64,000 nt of DNA from an uncultured Clostridia bacterium (GCA_934501535.1 CAKSUM010000007.1:49373-113372), one strand, 5' to 3'; positions 1-8,863 are shown, counted from the first letter of the stretch. The notes: generated by a model from the sequence alone, not told the origin. Translations and numbers: made by a program.

Positions 1-294
1 CTGCGCCCCGATTGCGTAAAGCTCCACCTTTTGCACATTTTAAAGGGAACGAAAATGGCGAAACAATATGAAGCCGGCGAATTTGAGGTAATGACGTTAA
101 ACAATTACGTAAATACGATTGTTGACTGCCTTGAGGTTGTTCATGAAGATACCATAATACAGCGGCTTACCGGTGACGGCGGCAGAGATGTTTTGATTGC
201 GCCGTTATGGAGCCTGAAAAAATTTGTTGTTCTAAATGAAATCGATAAGGAAATGGTGCGCCGTAATACGTATCAGGGAGCTAAATTCAACTAA
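1..294 (+). CDS. TIGR01212-type radical SAM protein, 3' end (partial)
   Basis: The reading frame is open from base 1 to the TAA at 292-294, so this is the C-terminal ~97 residues of a gene that starts before the window. The tail carries IIQRLTGDG, LIAPLWSLKKFVVLNEID and a terminal YQGAKF, which I recognise from the C-terminus of the YhcC/YtqA (TIGR01212) radical SAM family. The CxxxCxxC cluster motif that would prove the family lies upstream and is not visible. A Met at 55 could look like a start, but the sequence before it (VKLHLLHILKGTK) also fits the family, so no start is assigned. Function is not established for this family; a tRNA-modification role has been suggested for relatives. Confidence 0.8.
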   Translation: MRPDCVKLHLLHILKGTKMAKQYEAGEFEVMTLNNYVNTIVDCLEVVHEDTIIQRLTGDGGRDVLIAPLWSLKKFVVLNEIDKEMVRRNTYQGAKFN

Positions 295-314
295 TAATCC
301 GATTTAATACACAG

Positions 315-350
315 AATACGGGTATGTGCTCTGCCTCACATACCCGTATT
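315..350. terminator. Bidirectional intrinsic terminator
   Basis: Inverted repeat AATACGGGTATGTG (315-328) and CACATACCCGTATT (337-350), 14-bp stem and 8-nt loop, flanked by A/T tracts. It sits between the convergent radical SAM gene and the GH4 gene and could stop both. Confidence 0.85.
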
Positions 351-354
351 TATA

Positions 355-1740
355 TCAATAGTCGGTCAAATATGCCTTTGTATTTTCAACCATTTCATCA
401 AACAGCTTTTTAGCATCTGACAGTGTGATTGTAACAAGCGGGTCATTTGAAAAAGCGGTAAATGCCAAATCAAGATTTCTTGTCAGTGCCGCCTCGGTGA
501 TTATCTGCTGCTCGCCGCTGACGCGTGAAATGAGCGGATAAATTGTTTCCGGTATTTCACCTGCAAACACGGGCGTAACCGTATTTGCCGCAAAACGCGC
601 ATTTGTTTCCACCACTGCACCGAGCGGAAGATTGGGTATTTGTCCCCTATTCGGAAGATTTACATTGGTTACAAAACTTCCAAGTCCGAGCAGCGCACGG
701 ATTTGATTTACGCCGTCCTCGCCGGTATCGTTCATTTTGAATTTTTCTTCTCCGCTGACCAGTCTTGCACTCTTTTCAAGTCTTTCTTTTAAATCATTCT
801 TGCGCCATGCAACGGTTGTCAGTCCGAATTTCCATTCCTTTACACATTCCGGGCTTGCAAGATACCATTTTCCGGGGCAAAATTCCGCCAGATGCCTGTC
901 GCCTGCGGCAGCAATGTATCCGAATCTCTTAAACAAATCAAATTTTACACGCTGTGCACAGGCAAACGAATTATTCATCCAGTTTTGGTCGCCGCCTTTT
1001 TCATAGCCGTTTTCATAATATTTATCAACGAGTTTGCGATATATCGGGAATAAATCTATGCCCTTGTACTGCGCTTTTGTAATCCATGTGAAGTGGTTCA
1101 CGCCGACAACATTTATATCAATATCAGCTCTTCCCGGCTTTTCGGTACCGGTCAGCTCGGCAACAGCCTCAGCAAGCAGCTTTTGTGTGCCGAAAACTTC
1201 ATGGCAGCAGCCGAATGCTTTTATCTCCGGGAAAACACGGTAAAGCGTATTTACGCAAACCGTCATGGGATTTGTGTAATTAATAACCCATGCTTCCGGA
1301 CAATTATCGTGGATTGCGCGTGCAATTACCTCATACATCGGCACCGTACGCAATGCGCGTATAATTCCGCCCGGGCCCGAAGTATCTCCTACCGACTGAT
1401 AAATTCCGTATTTTTCCGGCGTATGAACGTCAGATTCCATTTCGTCAAAGGTGGCAGGAAGAATTGAAATTACAACAAAATCCGCACCTTTCAGCGCCTC
1501 ATCAATCGTTTGGCAAGCCTTGTAGTTCCATACGGATTTGCAGCCATCAACATCTTTTATTGAGTTACCGATAATCTCATTATGTTTTGCCGCCTCATAA
1601 TCAATGTCATAAAGATACACGCTGCCCGATATATCGTCGGCCTGCGCCAAATCGGACATCAGCCCCCATGCCCAGCCGCGCGAGCCTCCTCCTATGTATG
1701 CGATTTTGAGCTCCTCAACGCTTGTGATATTGTGTTTCAT
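355..1740 (-). CDS. Glycoside hydrolase family 4 enzyme, probable alpha-galacturonidase
   Basis: 461 aa. The N-terminal NAD site is AYIGGGSRGWAWG (residues 14-26) and the GH4 metal/catalytic region has CHEV at 179-182 plus NYTNPMT and GVNHFTW. GH4 enzymes use NAD+ and a divalent metal in a redox-assisted hydrolysis. From memory, the B. subtilis GH4 alpha-galacturonidase LplD carries the same CHEV signature. Being the last gene of the uxaB-uxaA-uxaC operon (17 bases after uxaC) supports release of D-galacturonate from short intracellular alpha-galacturonides. No signal peptide, so cytoplasmic. An alpha-galactosidase or alpha-glucosidase specificity cannot be excluded from sequence. The start has a GGGAGA ribosome binding site. 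Confidence 0.85.
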   Translation of the reverse strand: MKHNITSVEELKIAYIGGGSRGWAWGLMSDLAQADDISGSVYLYDIDYEAAKHNEIIGNSIKDVDGCKSVWNYKACQTIDEALKGADFVVISILPATFDEMESDVHTPEKYGIYQSVGDTSGPGGIIRALRTVPMYEVIARAIHDNCPEAWVINYTNPMTVCVNTLYRVFPEIKAFGCCHEVFGTQKLLAEAVAELTGTEKPGRADIDINVVGVNHFTWITKAQYKGIDLFPIYRKLVDKYYENGYEKGGDQNWMNNSFACAQRVKFDLFKRFGYIAAAGDRHLAEFCPGKWYLASPECVKEWKFGLTTVAWRKNDLKERLEKSARLVSGEEKFKMNDTGEDGVNQIRALLGLGSFVTNVNLPNRGQIPNLPLGAVVETNARFAANTVTPVFAGEIPETIYPLISRVSGEQQIITEAALTRNLDLAFTAFSNDPLVTITLSDAKKLFDEMVENTKAYLTDY

Positions 1741-1757
1741 GTTATCTTTCTCCCTTC

Positions 1758-2990
1758 TTAAAATTTAAAATATTCTTTAGCGTTATTATAACAAATATCT
1801 TCGATTATTTTTCCGAGCATTTTCATGTCGCCGGGATATTCGCCGTCCTCAACCCATTTTCCGATAAGACTGCACAAAATCCGGCGGAAATACTCATGGC
1901 GCGTATATGATACAAAGCTTCTGCTGTCGGTGAGCATGCCGACAAATTTTGACAAAAGACCCAGATTTGCCAGTGATTTCATTTGACTTTCCATGCCGTC
2001 GCGCTGATCATTGAACCACCAGCCCGAGCCAAACTGAATTTTTCCCGCAGTCGGTGCTTTCTGAAAATTCCCGAGCATGGTCGCAAGTACGTAATTATCT
2101 TTGGGATTGAGCGTGTACAGAATGGTTTTCGGCAGCAAATCTTCTTTTTCAAGCGTATCCATAAGCTTTGAAAGCCCCTCCGCCACTCTGAAATCATTGA
2201 CCGAATCAAATCCCGTATCCGCACCGAGCTTTTCAAACATTCTTGTGTTGTTATTGCGCAGAGCGCCTATGTGCAGTTGCATTACCCAGCCGCGTTTCGC
2301 ATACTCTCTGCCGAGAAATACAAGCTTTTCTGTAATTTCATCATTCATTTCATCGACGGCATGGTCGGAAAGACGGCAGCCGTTTTCATGAAAATAATCC
2401 ATTCTGTCGGTAATATCGCCTTTTATATCGTCCAAATCCGGGCGGAATGCCGGCAAAACCTTGGTCTTAAAACCATCAAGTTCCTTGATTTTTTTATGGT
2501 ATTCGAGCGTATCATAGGGCTTGTCGGTAGTGCAGATTGTGTCAACGTTTGACATTGCAATGAGTCCGCGCACACGGTATTCGTCCTTTTCAAGACAGCC
2601 GTTTACCTTATCCCATACTTCCTTTGCCGTTTCTGCGCAGAGTTGTGTATCGACGCCGAAATATCTTTTAAGCTCCAAATGCGTCCAATGGTACATCGGG
2701 TTGCCTATCATCATGGGAACACAGGCTGCAAACGCTTTCCACTTCTCAAAATCGTCCGCATCGCCGGTTATCAGTTCTTCACTGATACCTGCCGAACGCA
2801 TCAGCCGCCATTTGTAGTGGTCACCGCTCAAAAAAAGGTCATATGCATTTTTGAATTTGTAGTTTTCCGCAATCTGTTTCGGCGAAATATGGCAGTGATA
2901 ATCGATTATCGGCATTTTTTCCGCATATTCGTGATACAGCTTTTTTGCGGTTTCATTTTTCAGCATAAAATCCTCGGTAATAAAAGTCAT
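1758..2990 (-). CDS. uxaC: Glucuronate/galacturonate isomerase UxaC
   Basis: Converts D-galacturonate to D-tagaturonate (and D-glucuronate to D-fructuronate), the first step of the isomerase pathway. The amidohydrolase-like metal motif DYHCH is near residue 31, and family blocks MQLHIGALRNNNTRMF, GSGWWFND, LTDSRSFVSYTRHEYFRR are intact. At 410 aa it is shorter than the usual ~465-470. Compared with what I know of the family, a ~35-50 residue stretch between the SDHA motif and LGREYAKRGW is replaced by about a dozen residues. The start MTFITEDFML matches the family and its ATG overlaps the uxaA stop as ATGA (2987-2990), implying translational coupling. Confidence 0.95.
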   Translation of the reverse strand: MTFITEDFMLKNETAKKLYHEYAEKMPIIDYHCHISPKQIAENYKFKNAYDLFLSGDHYKWRLMRSAGISEELITGDADDFEKWKAFAACVPMMIGNPMYHWTHLELKRYFGVDTQLCAETAKEVWDKVNGCLEKDEYRVRGLIAMSNVDTICTTDKPYDTLEYHKKIKELDGFKTKVLPAFRPDLDDIKGDITDRMDYFHENGCRLSDHAVDEMNDEITEKLVFLGREYAKRGWVMQLHIGALRNNNTRMFEKLGADTGFDSVNDFRVAEGLSKLMDTLEKEDLLPKTILYTLNPKDNYVLATMLGNFQKAPTAGKIQFGSGWWFNDQRDGMESQMKSLANLGLLSKFVGMLTDSRSFVSYTRHEYFRRILCSLIGKWVEDGEYPGDMKMLGKIIEDICYNNAKEYFKF

Positions 2991-4354
2991 AATACTACAC
3001 CGTCCTTAAAAATTGAAATTTCTTCATATCCGTTTTCTTCATTTTTTGCCGGTCTGCCCTCCGCAACCTCTTTTACGAATGCAGTCAGCTCATCTGTCAG
3101 AGACTGTCCCGAAAGACATCCTCCGGCGTTAAAATCAATCCATGCTTTTTTTCTTTCGGCAAGCTCGCTCCCCGTCGAAATTTTTATTGTCGGAACCGCC
3201 GTGCCGAGCGGTGTTCCGCGTCCTGTCGTAAACAAAATCATATGTGCTCCGGCTGCCGTAAGATTTGTGACCGCAACCATATCGTTTCCGGGACCGTACA
3301 GCAAATTCAGACCGCGCTTTTCTGCCGTATCGCCATACCCGAGCACATCGGTAACAACAGATTTTCCGCCTTTTTGCACACAACCGAGCGATTTTTCTTC
3401 AAGAGTGGTAATTCCCCCCTCTTTATTCCCCGGCGACGGATTTTCGTATATTTCCTGTCCGTGCCTGATAAAATAATCCTTAAAGTCATTTATCATCTTT
3501 ACCGTTTTGTCAAAAACAGTTCTGTCAGTGCAACGAGCCATTAAAATTCTTTCTGCGCCGAACATTTCGGGCACTTCGGTAAGGATACATGTTCCGCCGG
3601 ACGATGTATGTCTGTCACAAAATCTCCCGACAAGCGGATTTGCGGTGATGCCGGAAAGTCCGTCGCTTCCGCCGCATTTCAGTCCTATTTTAAGCTCCGA
3701 AAAAGGTATTGCCGTTCGTTTTTCTTTATTCGCCGATTCCTGCAATGCCTTTACAATGCGGGTGCCCTCCGAAATCTCGTCCTCGACATCTTGCGCATTT
3801 AAAAATTTTACACGTTCACCGTCCCATGTTCCGAGAACCTTTTTAAACACGTCGATATTGTTGTTTTCGCACCCCAACCCGAGTACCAAAACGCCGCCGG
3901 CATTAGGGTGATTTATAATTCCGCGCAAAATTTTTTGAGTTATTTCCAAATCTCCGCCGAGCTGTGAACAGCCGAACGGGTGCGGGAAGTATTTTGCGCC
4001 GCTTTTTTCGGCAATTTTCTGTGCCGACTTATTGATGCAGCCGACGGTATTTACAATCCAAACATCATTGCGAATGCCGACTTTTCCGTCTTTGCGCCGA
4101 TAGCCCATAAAGGTCCGTTCATTTTTTATCGGGCGGTATTCCGCCGCACCGGTAAATTCATATTCAAGCTTTCCTGAAAGATTTGTTTTAAGGTTATGAG
4201 TATGCACATGTTCGCCCTTTTCAATATCACTGAGTGCATGACCTATCGGAAAACCGTATTTTATCACATTTTCACCCTTTTTTATAGGGCAGACGGCATA
4301 TTTATGTCCGTTCTCCGGATTAACTTCAACATTGTCACTTTTATTAATCAGCAT
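2987..4354 (-). CDS. uxaA: Altronate dehydratase UxaA
   Basis: Dehydrates D-altronate to 2-keto-3-deoxy-D-gluconate. 455 aa with an N-terminal SAF-like domain (roughly residues 1-75, with the HVHTHNL motif) and a C-terminal UxaA/GarD catalytic domain carrying GYRRKDGKVGIRN, GCSQLGGD, GLKCGGSDGLSGITANP and TGRGTPLG. Somewhat shorter than the E. coli enzyme (~495 aa) but all recognisable blocks are present. It overlaps uxaB by 11 bases and uxaC by 4, so the three genes are tightly coupled. Confidence 0.95.
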   Translation of the reverse strand: MLINKSDNVEVNPENGHKYAVCPIKKGENVIKYGFPIGHALSDIEKGEHVHTHNLKTNLSGKLEYEFTGAAEYRPIKNERTFMGYRRKDGKVGIRNDVWIVNTVGCINKSAQKIAEKSGAKYFPHPFGCSQLGGDLEITQKILRGIINHPNAGGVLVLGLGCENNNIDVFKKVLGTWDGERVKFLNAQDVEDEISEGTRIVKALQESANKEKRTAIPFSELKIGLKCGGSDGLSGITANPLVGRFCDRHTSSGGTCILTEVPEMFGAERILMARCTDRTVFDKTVKMINDFKDYFIRHGQEIYENPSPGNKEGGITTLEEKSLGCVQKGGKSVVTDVLGYGDTAEKRGLNLLYGPGNDMVAVTNLTAAGAHMILFTTGRGTPLGTAVPTIKISTGSELAERKKAWIDFNAGGCLSGQSLTDELTAFVKEVAEGRPAKNEENGYEEISIFKDGVVL

Positions 4355-5600
4355 ATTTTATGACCTCATCAAACAGAAAACTCAAATCGGTTCCCCACAG
4401 CTTTTCGTTTGACAAAATATCGCTGACTGCCGCGGTTTTCATAAATTTTGCGATTTCTTTGTCATCATTCACTATATCGGTACGGTAAAAATTAATGAGC
4501 TGCGCAAACGAGAAAATCAGGTTTTCCGGCATCTTATCAAACCGTTTTATGTACTCCAAAATCGATGGCAGAACGCGCACGCGGAACTTGCTTACGGAGT
4601 TGAGCGCAATCGATGAAAGATAATGCTTTATATACGGATTGGAAAAACGTATCATTACATTGTCGGCATATTCCGTAAGCTCAGCCTCGGGCAAATCAAG
4701 CGTCGGAATTATCTCGTCATACACGCATTTTCTGATAAATCCGTTCATCTTTTCATCATCAAGACATTGCTTTACCGTTTCAAATCCCGACAGCAGCGCA
4801 TACGGAACAAATGATGTGTGCGCACCGTTCAAAATGCGGACTTTTCGCGTGCGGTACCGCTCAAGATTATCTGTCAGAATTACATTTAAGCCGCATTTGT
4901 CAAAAGGCAGCTCGGTGAACAGCCCGTTGCAGCCCTCAATCACCCACAAATGAAAATATTCCGATGTGTTCAGCATTTTATCATCGTATCCGAGGTTTTC
5001 ATCTTTCGGATACCCCGTATTTATGCGGTCAACCAGCGTATTGCAGAATATATTCTCATTTTCTGCCCATTTTTCAAAATCTTTGCCGAAATTCCAAAGC
5101 TGCGCATATTTCAAAATGCATTCTTTTAAATTCTCACCGTTTTTATCTATAAGTTCGCACGGCAGGAATATAAACCCCGTCAGTCCCAAATCGAACCGCC
5201 GCTTCAAAAGCATGGTCACCTTTGCCGGAAAGCTTACGCGTGCACCGTTTTCAGGTCTGTCATTTTCATTAAAGCAAATTCCCGCCTCGGTTGTGTTGGA
5301 AATTACAAATCTGAAATCCGGGTTTTCTGCCAATGCCATATATCCGCCAAAATCTTCATACGGATTTACGCACCGTGAAATTACGCTGATTTTTTTGGTT
5401 TCAACGCCCTCCGCACCGCGGCATATGTGCGTGTATTCGCACCCCTGCGCCGTCAGAACATCACACATTCCCTTTTCAATCGGCTGCACAATGACAACAC
5501 TTCCGCCAAAATCGTTTTTTTCATTCACAATCTGCAGCATCCAGTCCGCAAATCCGCGTAAAAAGCCGCCCTCTCCGAATTGTATAACCTTTTCCTTCAT
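4344..5600 (-). CDS. uxaB: Tagaturonate reductase (altronate oxidoreductase) UxaB
   Basis: Reduces D-tagaturonate to D-altronate with NADH; mannitol dehydrogenase family. 418 aa. The N-terminal nucleotide-binding region is QFGEGGFLRGFADWM (7-21), and VISNTTEAG, LPCELIDKNG, the NGAHTSF catalytic-region motif and RFSNPYIKHYL in the C-terminal helical domain are all visible. First gene of the operon; ATG is preceded by GGAG at suitable spacing. The 163-bp gap upstream is shared with the divergent AraC regulator, the likely galacturonate-responsive activator. Confidence 0.93.
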   Translation of the reverse strand: MKEKVIQFGEGGFLRGFADWMLQIVNEKNDFGGSVVIVQPIEKGMCDVLTAQGCEYTHICRGAEGVETKKISVISRCVNPYEDFGGYMALAENPDFRFVISNTTEAGICFNENDRPENGARVSFPAKVTMLLKRRFDLGLTGFIFLPCELIDKNGENLKECILKYAQLWNFGKDFEKWAENENIFCNTLVDRINTGYPKDENLGYDDKMLNTSEYFHLWVIEGCNGLFTELPFDKCGLNVILTDNLERYRTRKVRILNGAHTSFVPYALLSGFETVKQCLDDEKMNGFIRKCVYDEIIPTLDLPEAELTEYADNVMIRFSNPYIKHYLSSIALNSVSKFRVRVLPSILEYIKRFDKMPENLIFSFAQLINFYRTDIVNDDKEIAKFMKTAAVSDILSNEKLWGTDLSFLFDEVIKYAD

Positions 5601-5655
5601 GAAAATTCTCCGTTCCTCCGCTTATCGCGGCACCTTATTTACCTTTTATATTGTT

Positions 5656-5661
5656 ATTGTA
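5656..5661 (-). promoter_or_regulatory. Probable -10 of the uxaBAC-GH4 promoter
   Basis: TACAAT on the minus strand. No good -35 hexamer lies 17 bp upstream; the position is instead next to the direct repeat 5683-5696, as expected for an AraC-activated promoter. Tentative. Confidence 0.4.
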
Positions 5662-5682
5662 TATCAATTATTTTATATTTAC

Positions 5683-5727
5683 CTTGATTTTTTTGACTAA
5701 ATTTCAATTTTTTCTTGATTTTTTTGA
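5683..5727. promoter_or_regulatory. Candidate AraC operator: two 14-bp direct repeats
   Basis: CTTGATTTTTTTGA occurs exactly twice, at 5683-5696 and 5714-5727, offset by 31 bp (about three helical turns). The left copy abuts the -35 position of the uxaB promoter; the right copy contains the -35 hexamer of the regulator's own promoter. This suits activation of uxaB and autorepression. Binding is inferred. Confidence 0.55.
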
Positions 5728-5743
5728 TATAGTATGTTATAGT
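5715..5743 (+). promoter_or_regulatory. Promoter of the AraC-type regulator
   Basis: TTGATT (5715-5720), 17-bp spacer, TATAGT (5738-5743). The ribosome binding site GGAGG is at 5752-5756. Confidence 0.65.
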
Positions 5744-5765
5744 CCTTTTATGGAGGTATGCAGTG

Positions 5766-6551
5766 ATGGACTATATTGGATTTGAAGCGGACAAGACTTT
5801 TCATTTCGGTTCACAGACGGTAAAAGATGCAATTCACGGCAATCGTCATTATCATAACCTGTTCGAGCTGTATTATCTGGAAAGCGGACGGTGCAGCTAT
5901 TTTATTGAAGATAAAATTTATGAAATGCTGCCGCGTGATATTGTTTTGATACCGGCAGGAATTATACACAATGCCGTATATCCTCCCGAGCCGCATACAA
6001 GAATGCTTATAAACTGCTCAAACGATTATATTCCGAAGGGAATTTCTTTTGATAATTTACGGTTTTACCGCTGCCGTGACACGGTAAAGCAGATATATAC
6101 GCTGCTGAAACAAATAGAAAAGGAATATTTGCAGTGTGATAAATTTTCGGACACACTGCTGCGGTGCTATACGAATGAGCTGTTTATTCTTATTGCACGC
6201 AGCAACGTACCTGAGAGCCGGCTTCACGCCAAAAATTCCTTTATTGAGGAAGTAATAAAATTTATACAGACTAATTTTCGCCGCGATATTTCCCTTACGG
6301 AAATTGCCGATGAGTTTGCGGTAAGCCCCGAGCATTTATCACGCTGTTTTAAAAAACAAACCGGATTTGGTTTAAATGAATATATAAACTTAATCCGCTT
6401 GCGTGAAGCGGAATTTCTGCTGAAGAACGAAACAAGCAAAAGTATTCTTGAAATTGCGTTTTTATGCGGCTTTAATGACAGCAATTATTTTTCATTGAAA
6501 TTCAGAAAAACGTACGGCGTAACTCCTTCGGATTTCAGAAAACATTTATAA
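5766..6551 (+). CDS. AraC-family transcriptional regulator of the galacturonate operon
   Basis: 261 aa. An N-terminal cupin sensor domain (about residues 10-140, with HYHNLFELYYLESG and PAGIIHN) is followed by two helix-turn-helix motifs (about 165-261): the first in LTEIADEFAVSPEHLSRCFK, the second in ILEIAFLCGFNDSNYFSLKF, closing with the usual YGVTPSDFR. A GTG at 5763 lies directly before the ATG at 5766; ATG is preferred because the GGAGG site is 9 bases away. It is divergent from uxaB and next to the 14-bp repeats, so it probably activates the galacturonate operon; the effector, presumably galacturonate or an intermediate, is inferred. Confidence 0.9.
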   Translation: MDYIGFEADKTFHFGSQTVKDAIHGNRHYHNLFELYYLESGRCSYFIEDKIYEMLPRDIVLIPAGIIHNAVYPPEPHTRMLINCSNDYIPKGISFDNLRFYRCRDTVKQIYTLLKQIEKEYLQCDKFSDTLLRCYTNELFILIARSNVPESRLHAKNSFIEEVIKFIQTNFRRDISLTEIADEFAVSPEHLSRCFKKQTGFGLNEYINLIRLREAEFLLKNETSKSILEIAFLCGFNDSNYFSLKFRKTYGVTPSDFRKHL

Positions 6552-6559
6552 AACATACA

Positions 6560-6590
6560 AAAAAGTGTGACAGGAAAAGTCACACTTTTT
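6560..6590. terminator. Bidirectional terminator between araC-type gene and metA
   Basis: Arms AAAAAGTGTGAC (6560-6571) and GTCACACTTTTT (6579-6590), 7-nt loop, A and T tracts on both sides. Separates convergent genes. Confidence 0.85.
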
Positions 6591-6606
6591 AATTACCGAT
6601 AAAAAA

Positions 6607-7524
6607 TCAATGAATTTCTTCAATATCATACGGCGTTGCCTGATATACAAAATAGTTGAGCCAATTTGAATAAAGCAAATTTGCATGACTCCGCCATGAA
6701 ACAATCGGCGGCATGGAATCGTCATTACCGGGGAAATAATTTTCCGGCACATCTATATCGAGTCCGGCATTTTTGTCACGCATGTATTCGTTCTTCAGCG
6801 TATCGGCATCATATTCGGAATGTCCGGTAACAAAAATTTGTCTGCCCTTATCGGTGGATATCACATAAACTCCGGCAACCGGCGAGGATGCAAGGATTTT
6901 CAGTTCCGGGACTTTTTCTATATCCTCTCTCCGAACCGTTGTATGCCGCGAATGAGGCACCATAAATGTATCGTCAAATCCGCGGAAAAGTATCGAATTT
7001 TTATATTCAACATGATGCGGATAAACGCCGAAAAGCTTTTTGGAAAGCGGTTTTTTCTCAATACCGAAGTGATAATACAATCCTGCCTGTGCCGCCCAGC
7101 AAATATGGAATGTACTCGTCACATGAGTTTTGCTCCACTCCATAATTTCGCAAAGCTCGCTCCAGTAATTTACCTCCTCAAAATCAAGCTGTTCAACCGG
7201 CGCGCCCGTAATCACCATACCGTCATATTTATTGTTTTTAACTTCATCGAAAGTTTTGTAAAAATCTATCATATGCTGCTCATCGGTATGCGTCGCTTTA
7301 TGCGTTGCCGTCTGCAAAAAGTCCAGTTTAACCTGCAGCGGCGTATTTCCGAGAAGTCTGGCAAACTGAGTTTCGGTAGCAATCTTCGTCGGCATAAGGT
7401 TTAAAAGTAAAATCTTAAGCGGACGTATATCCTGCGTCAGCGCACGCGTTTCTGTTATAACAAATATATTTTCGTTATTCAAAACCTCCGTAGCCGGAAG
7501 GTCATTCGGAATTTTTATAGGCAT
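6607..7524 (-). CDS. metA: Homoserine O-acetyltransferase (MetA family)
   Basis: 305 aa, cytoplasmic. Acylates L-homoserine as the first committed step of methionine synthesis. The catalytic Cys is C142 in FHICWAAQAG; His and Glu of the triad lie in the VTGHSEYD region. Residue 111 is Glu (TGAPVE). Work on the B. cereus and E. coli enzymes links Glu at 111 to acetyl-CoA use and Gly to succinyl-CoA, so this enzyme should make O-acetylhomoserine despite the common name succinyltransferase. That matches metY directly upstream; the metY stop and metA start overlap as TAATG. Confidence 0.95.
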   Translation of the reverse strand: MPIKIPNDLPATEVLNNENIFVITETRALTQDIRPLKILLLNLMPTKIATETQFARLLGNTPLQVKLDFLQTATHKATHTDEQHMIDFYKTFDEVKNNKYDGMVITGAPVEQLDFEEVNYWSELCEIMEWSKTHVTSTFHICWAAQAGLYYHFGIEKKPLSKKLFGVYPHHVEYKNSILFRGFDDTFMVPHSRHTTVRREDIEKVPELKILASSPVAGVYVISTDKGRQIFVTGHSEYDADTLKNEYMRDKNAGLDIDVPENYFPGNDDSMPPIVSWRSHANLLYSNWLNYFVYQATPYDIEEIH

Positions 7525-8801
7525 TATTTCACCTCGTCGAGCGCTTGCTGAATATCCGCAATTAAATCGTCAACATTTTCAATTCCGACCGACATACGTA
7601 TCATATCCGCACCGATTCCGGCGTCCGCAAGCTGTTCGTCGGTAAGCTGACGGTGCGTTGTTGACGCCGGGTGAAGAACACACGTTCTCGTGTCGGCAAC
7701 ATGGACGACAATCGCTGCAAGCTTCAAGCTGTCCATAAATTTGACCGCCGCTTGTCTTCCGCCCTTAATTCCGAAAGATATAACGCCGCAGGCACCCTTT
7801 GGCAGATATTTTTCTGCCAGCGCATAGAACTTGCCCGACGGCAGTTTAGGATAATTAACCCATGCAATTTTATCGTTGTTTTCAAGATATTCCACTATCT
7901 TAAGGGCATTGCTGCTGTGTCTTTCCATGCGCAGATGCAGCGTTTCAAGTCCCAGATTAAGCAAAAATGCATTTATTGCGCTCGGTGCAACACCAAAATC
8001 ACGTATGAGCTGTACGCGCAGCTTTGTAATATATGCCGCATCGCCGAAAGCTTCGGTATATATAAGTCCGTGATAGGAGTCATCAGGCTCGGTAAGCTCG
8101 GGGTACTTTCCGTTATTCCAGTTAAATCTGCCGCTGTCAACTACACAGCCGCCGACAACCGAGGCATGTCCGTCCATGTACTTTGTGGTTGAATGAATTA
8201 CCACGTCTGCACCGTATTCAATCGGGCGGCACAAAATCGGCGTTGCAAAAGTGTTGTCAACCAGCAGCGGAACATTATGCTTATGCGCAATATCCGCATA
8301 TTTTTCAATATCAAGCACGTCCAAAGCCGGGTTTGCAATAGTTTCACCGAATACCAGTCTTGTGTTTTCGTCAAACAGACCGTCAATCTCTTCCTCCGTC
8401 ATTTCGGGAGTAACAAAACGCACTTCAATACCCATGCGTTTCAATGTCACCGCAAACAAATTTATCGTTCCGCCGTAAATCGACGAAAGGCTCACAAAAT
8501 TCTGACCGCATGACGTAATATTCAGGATTGCAAGCAGGTTTGCTGCCTGTCCCGAGGTTGTAAGGGCAGCGCCTATTCCCCCCTCCATGTCGGAAATTTT
8601 TGCTTCCACACATTCAAGCGTAGGATTTGAAATTCGCGAATACATATGCCCCGGAGCTTTTAAATCAAACAGATCACCCAAATGCTCCGATGAGTCATAT
8701 TTAAACGTCGTACTCTGATATATAGGCAATACTCGCGGCCCGCCGTTTTTCGGCGTGTAACCGCTCTGAACACATTTTGTTTCAATATTATATTTCTTCA
8801 T
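7524..8801 (-). CDS. metY: O-acetylhomoserine sulfhydrylase MetY
   Basis: 425 aa PLP enzyme of the Cys/Met metabolism family. It joins O-acetylhomoserine with sulfide to give homocysteine. ETKCVQSGYTP at the N-terminus, YSRISNPT, and the PLP lysine in HSTTKYMDGH are visible. The frame stays open upstream to a GTG at 8897, but the ATG at 8801 is chosen because it has an AAAGGAT site and matches the family N-terminus. The metY-metA pair gives a direct sulfhydrylation route. No SAM-I riboswitch is evident in the leader, which instead holds a short cysteine-containing ORF. Confidence 0.95.
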   Translation of the reverse strand: MKKYNIETKCVQSGYTPKNGGPRVLPIYQSTTFKYDSSEHLGDLFDLKAPGHMYSRISNPTLECVEAKISDMEGGIGAALTTSGQAANLLAILNITSCGQNFVSLSSIYGGTINLFAVTLKRMGIEVRFVTPEMTEEEIDGLFDENTRLVFGETIANPALDVLDIEKYADIAHKHNVPLLVDNTFATPILCRPIEYGADVVIHSTTKYMDGHASVVGGCVVDSGRFNWNNGKYPELTEPDDSYHGLIYTEAFGDAAYITKLRVQLIRDFGVAPSAINAFLLNLGLETLHLRMERHSSNALKIVEYLENNDKIAWVNYPKLPSGKFYALAEKYLPKGACGVISFGIKGGRQAAVKFMDSLKLAAIVVHVADTRTCVLHPASTTHRQLTDEQLADAGIGADMIRMSVGIENVDDLIADIQQALDEVK

Positions 8802-8863
8802 AAAATCATCCTTTATATTTATTTCAAGCTGATTGCTTTTGGAATTTCGGCTGTATCTCCGTT

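Noticed and set aside
2643..3476. 277-aa plus-strand frame across uxaC/uxaA
   Set aside because: It is antisense to two well-conserved genes, has no ribosome binding site and no family signature.
4966..5700. 244-aa plus-strand frame inside uxaB
   Set aside because: Antisense shadow; uxaB is clearly coding on the other strand.
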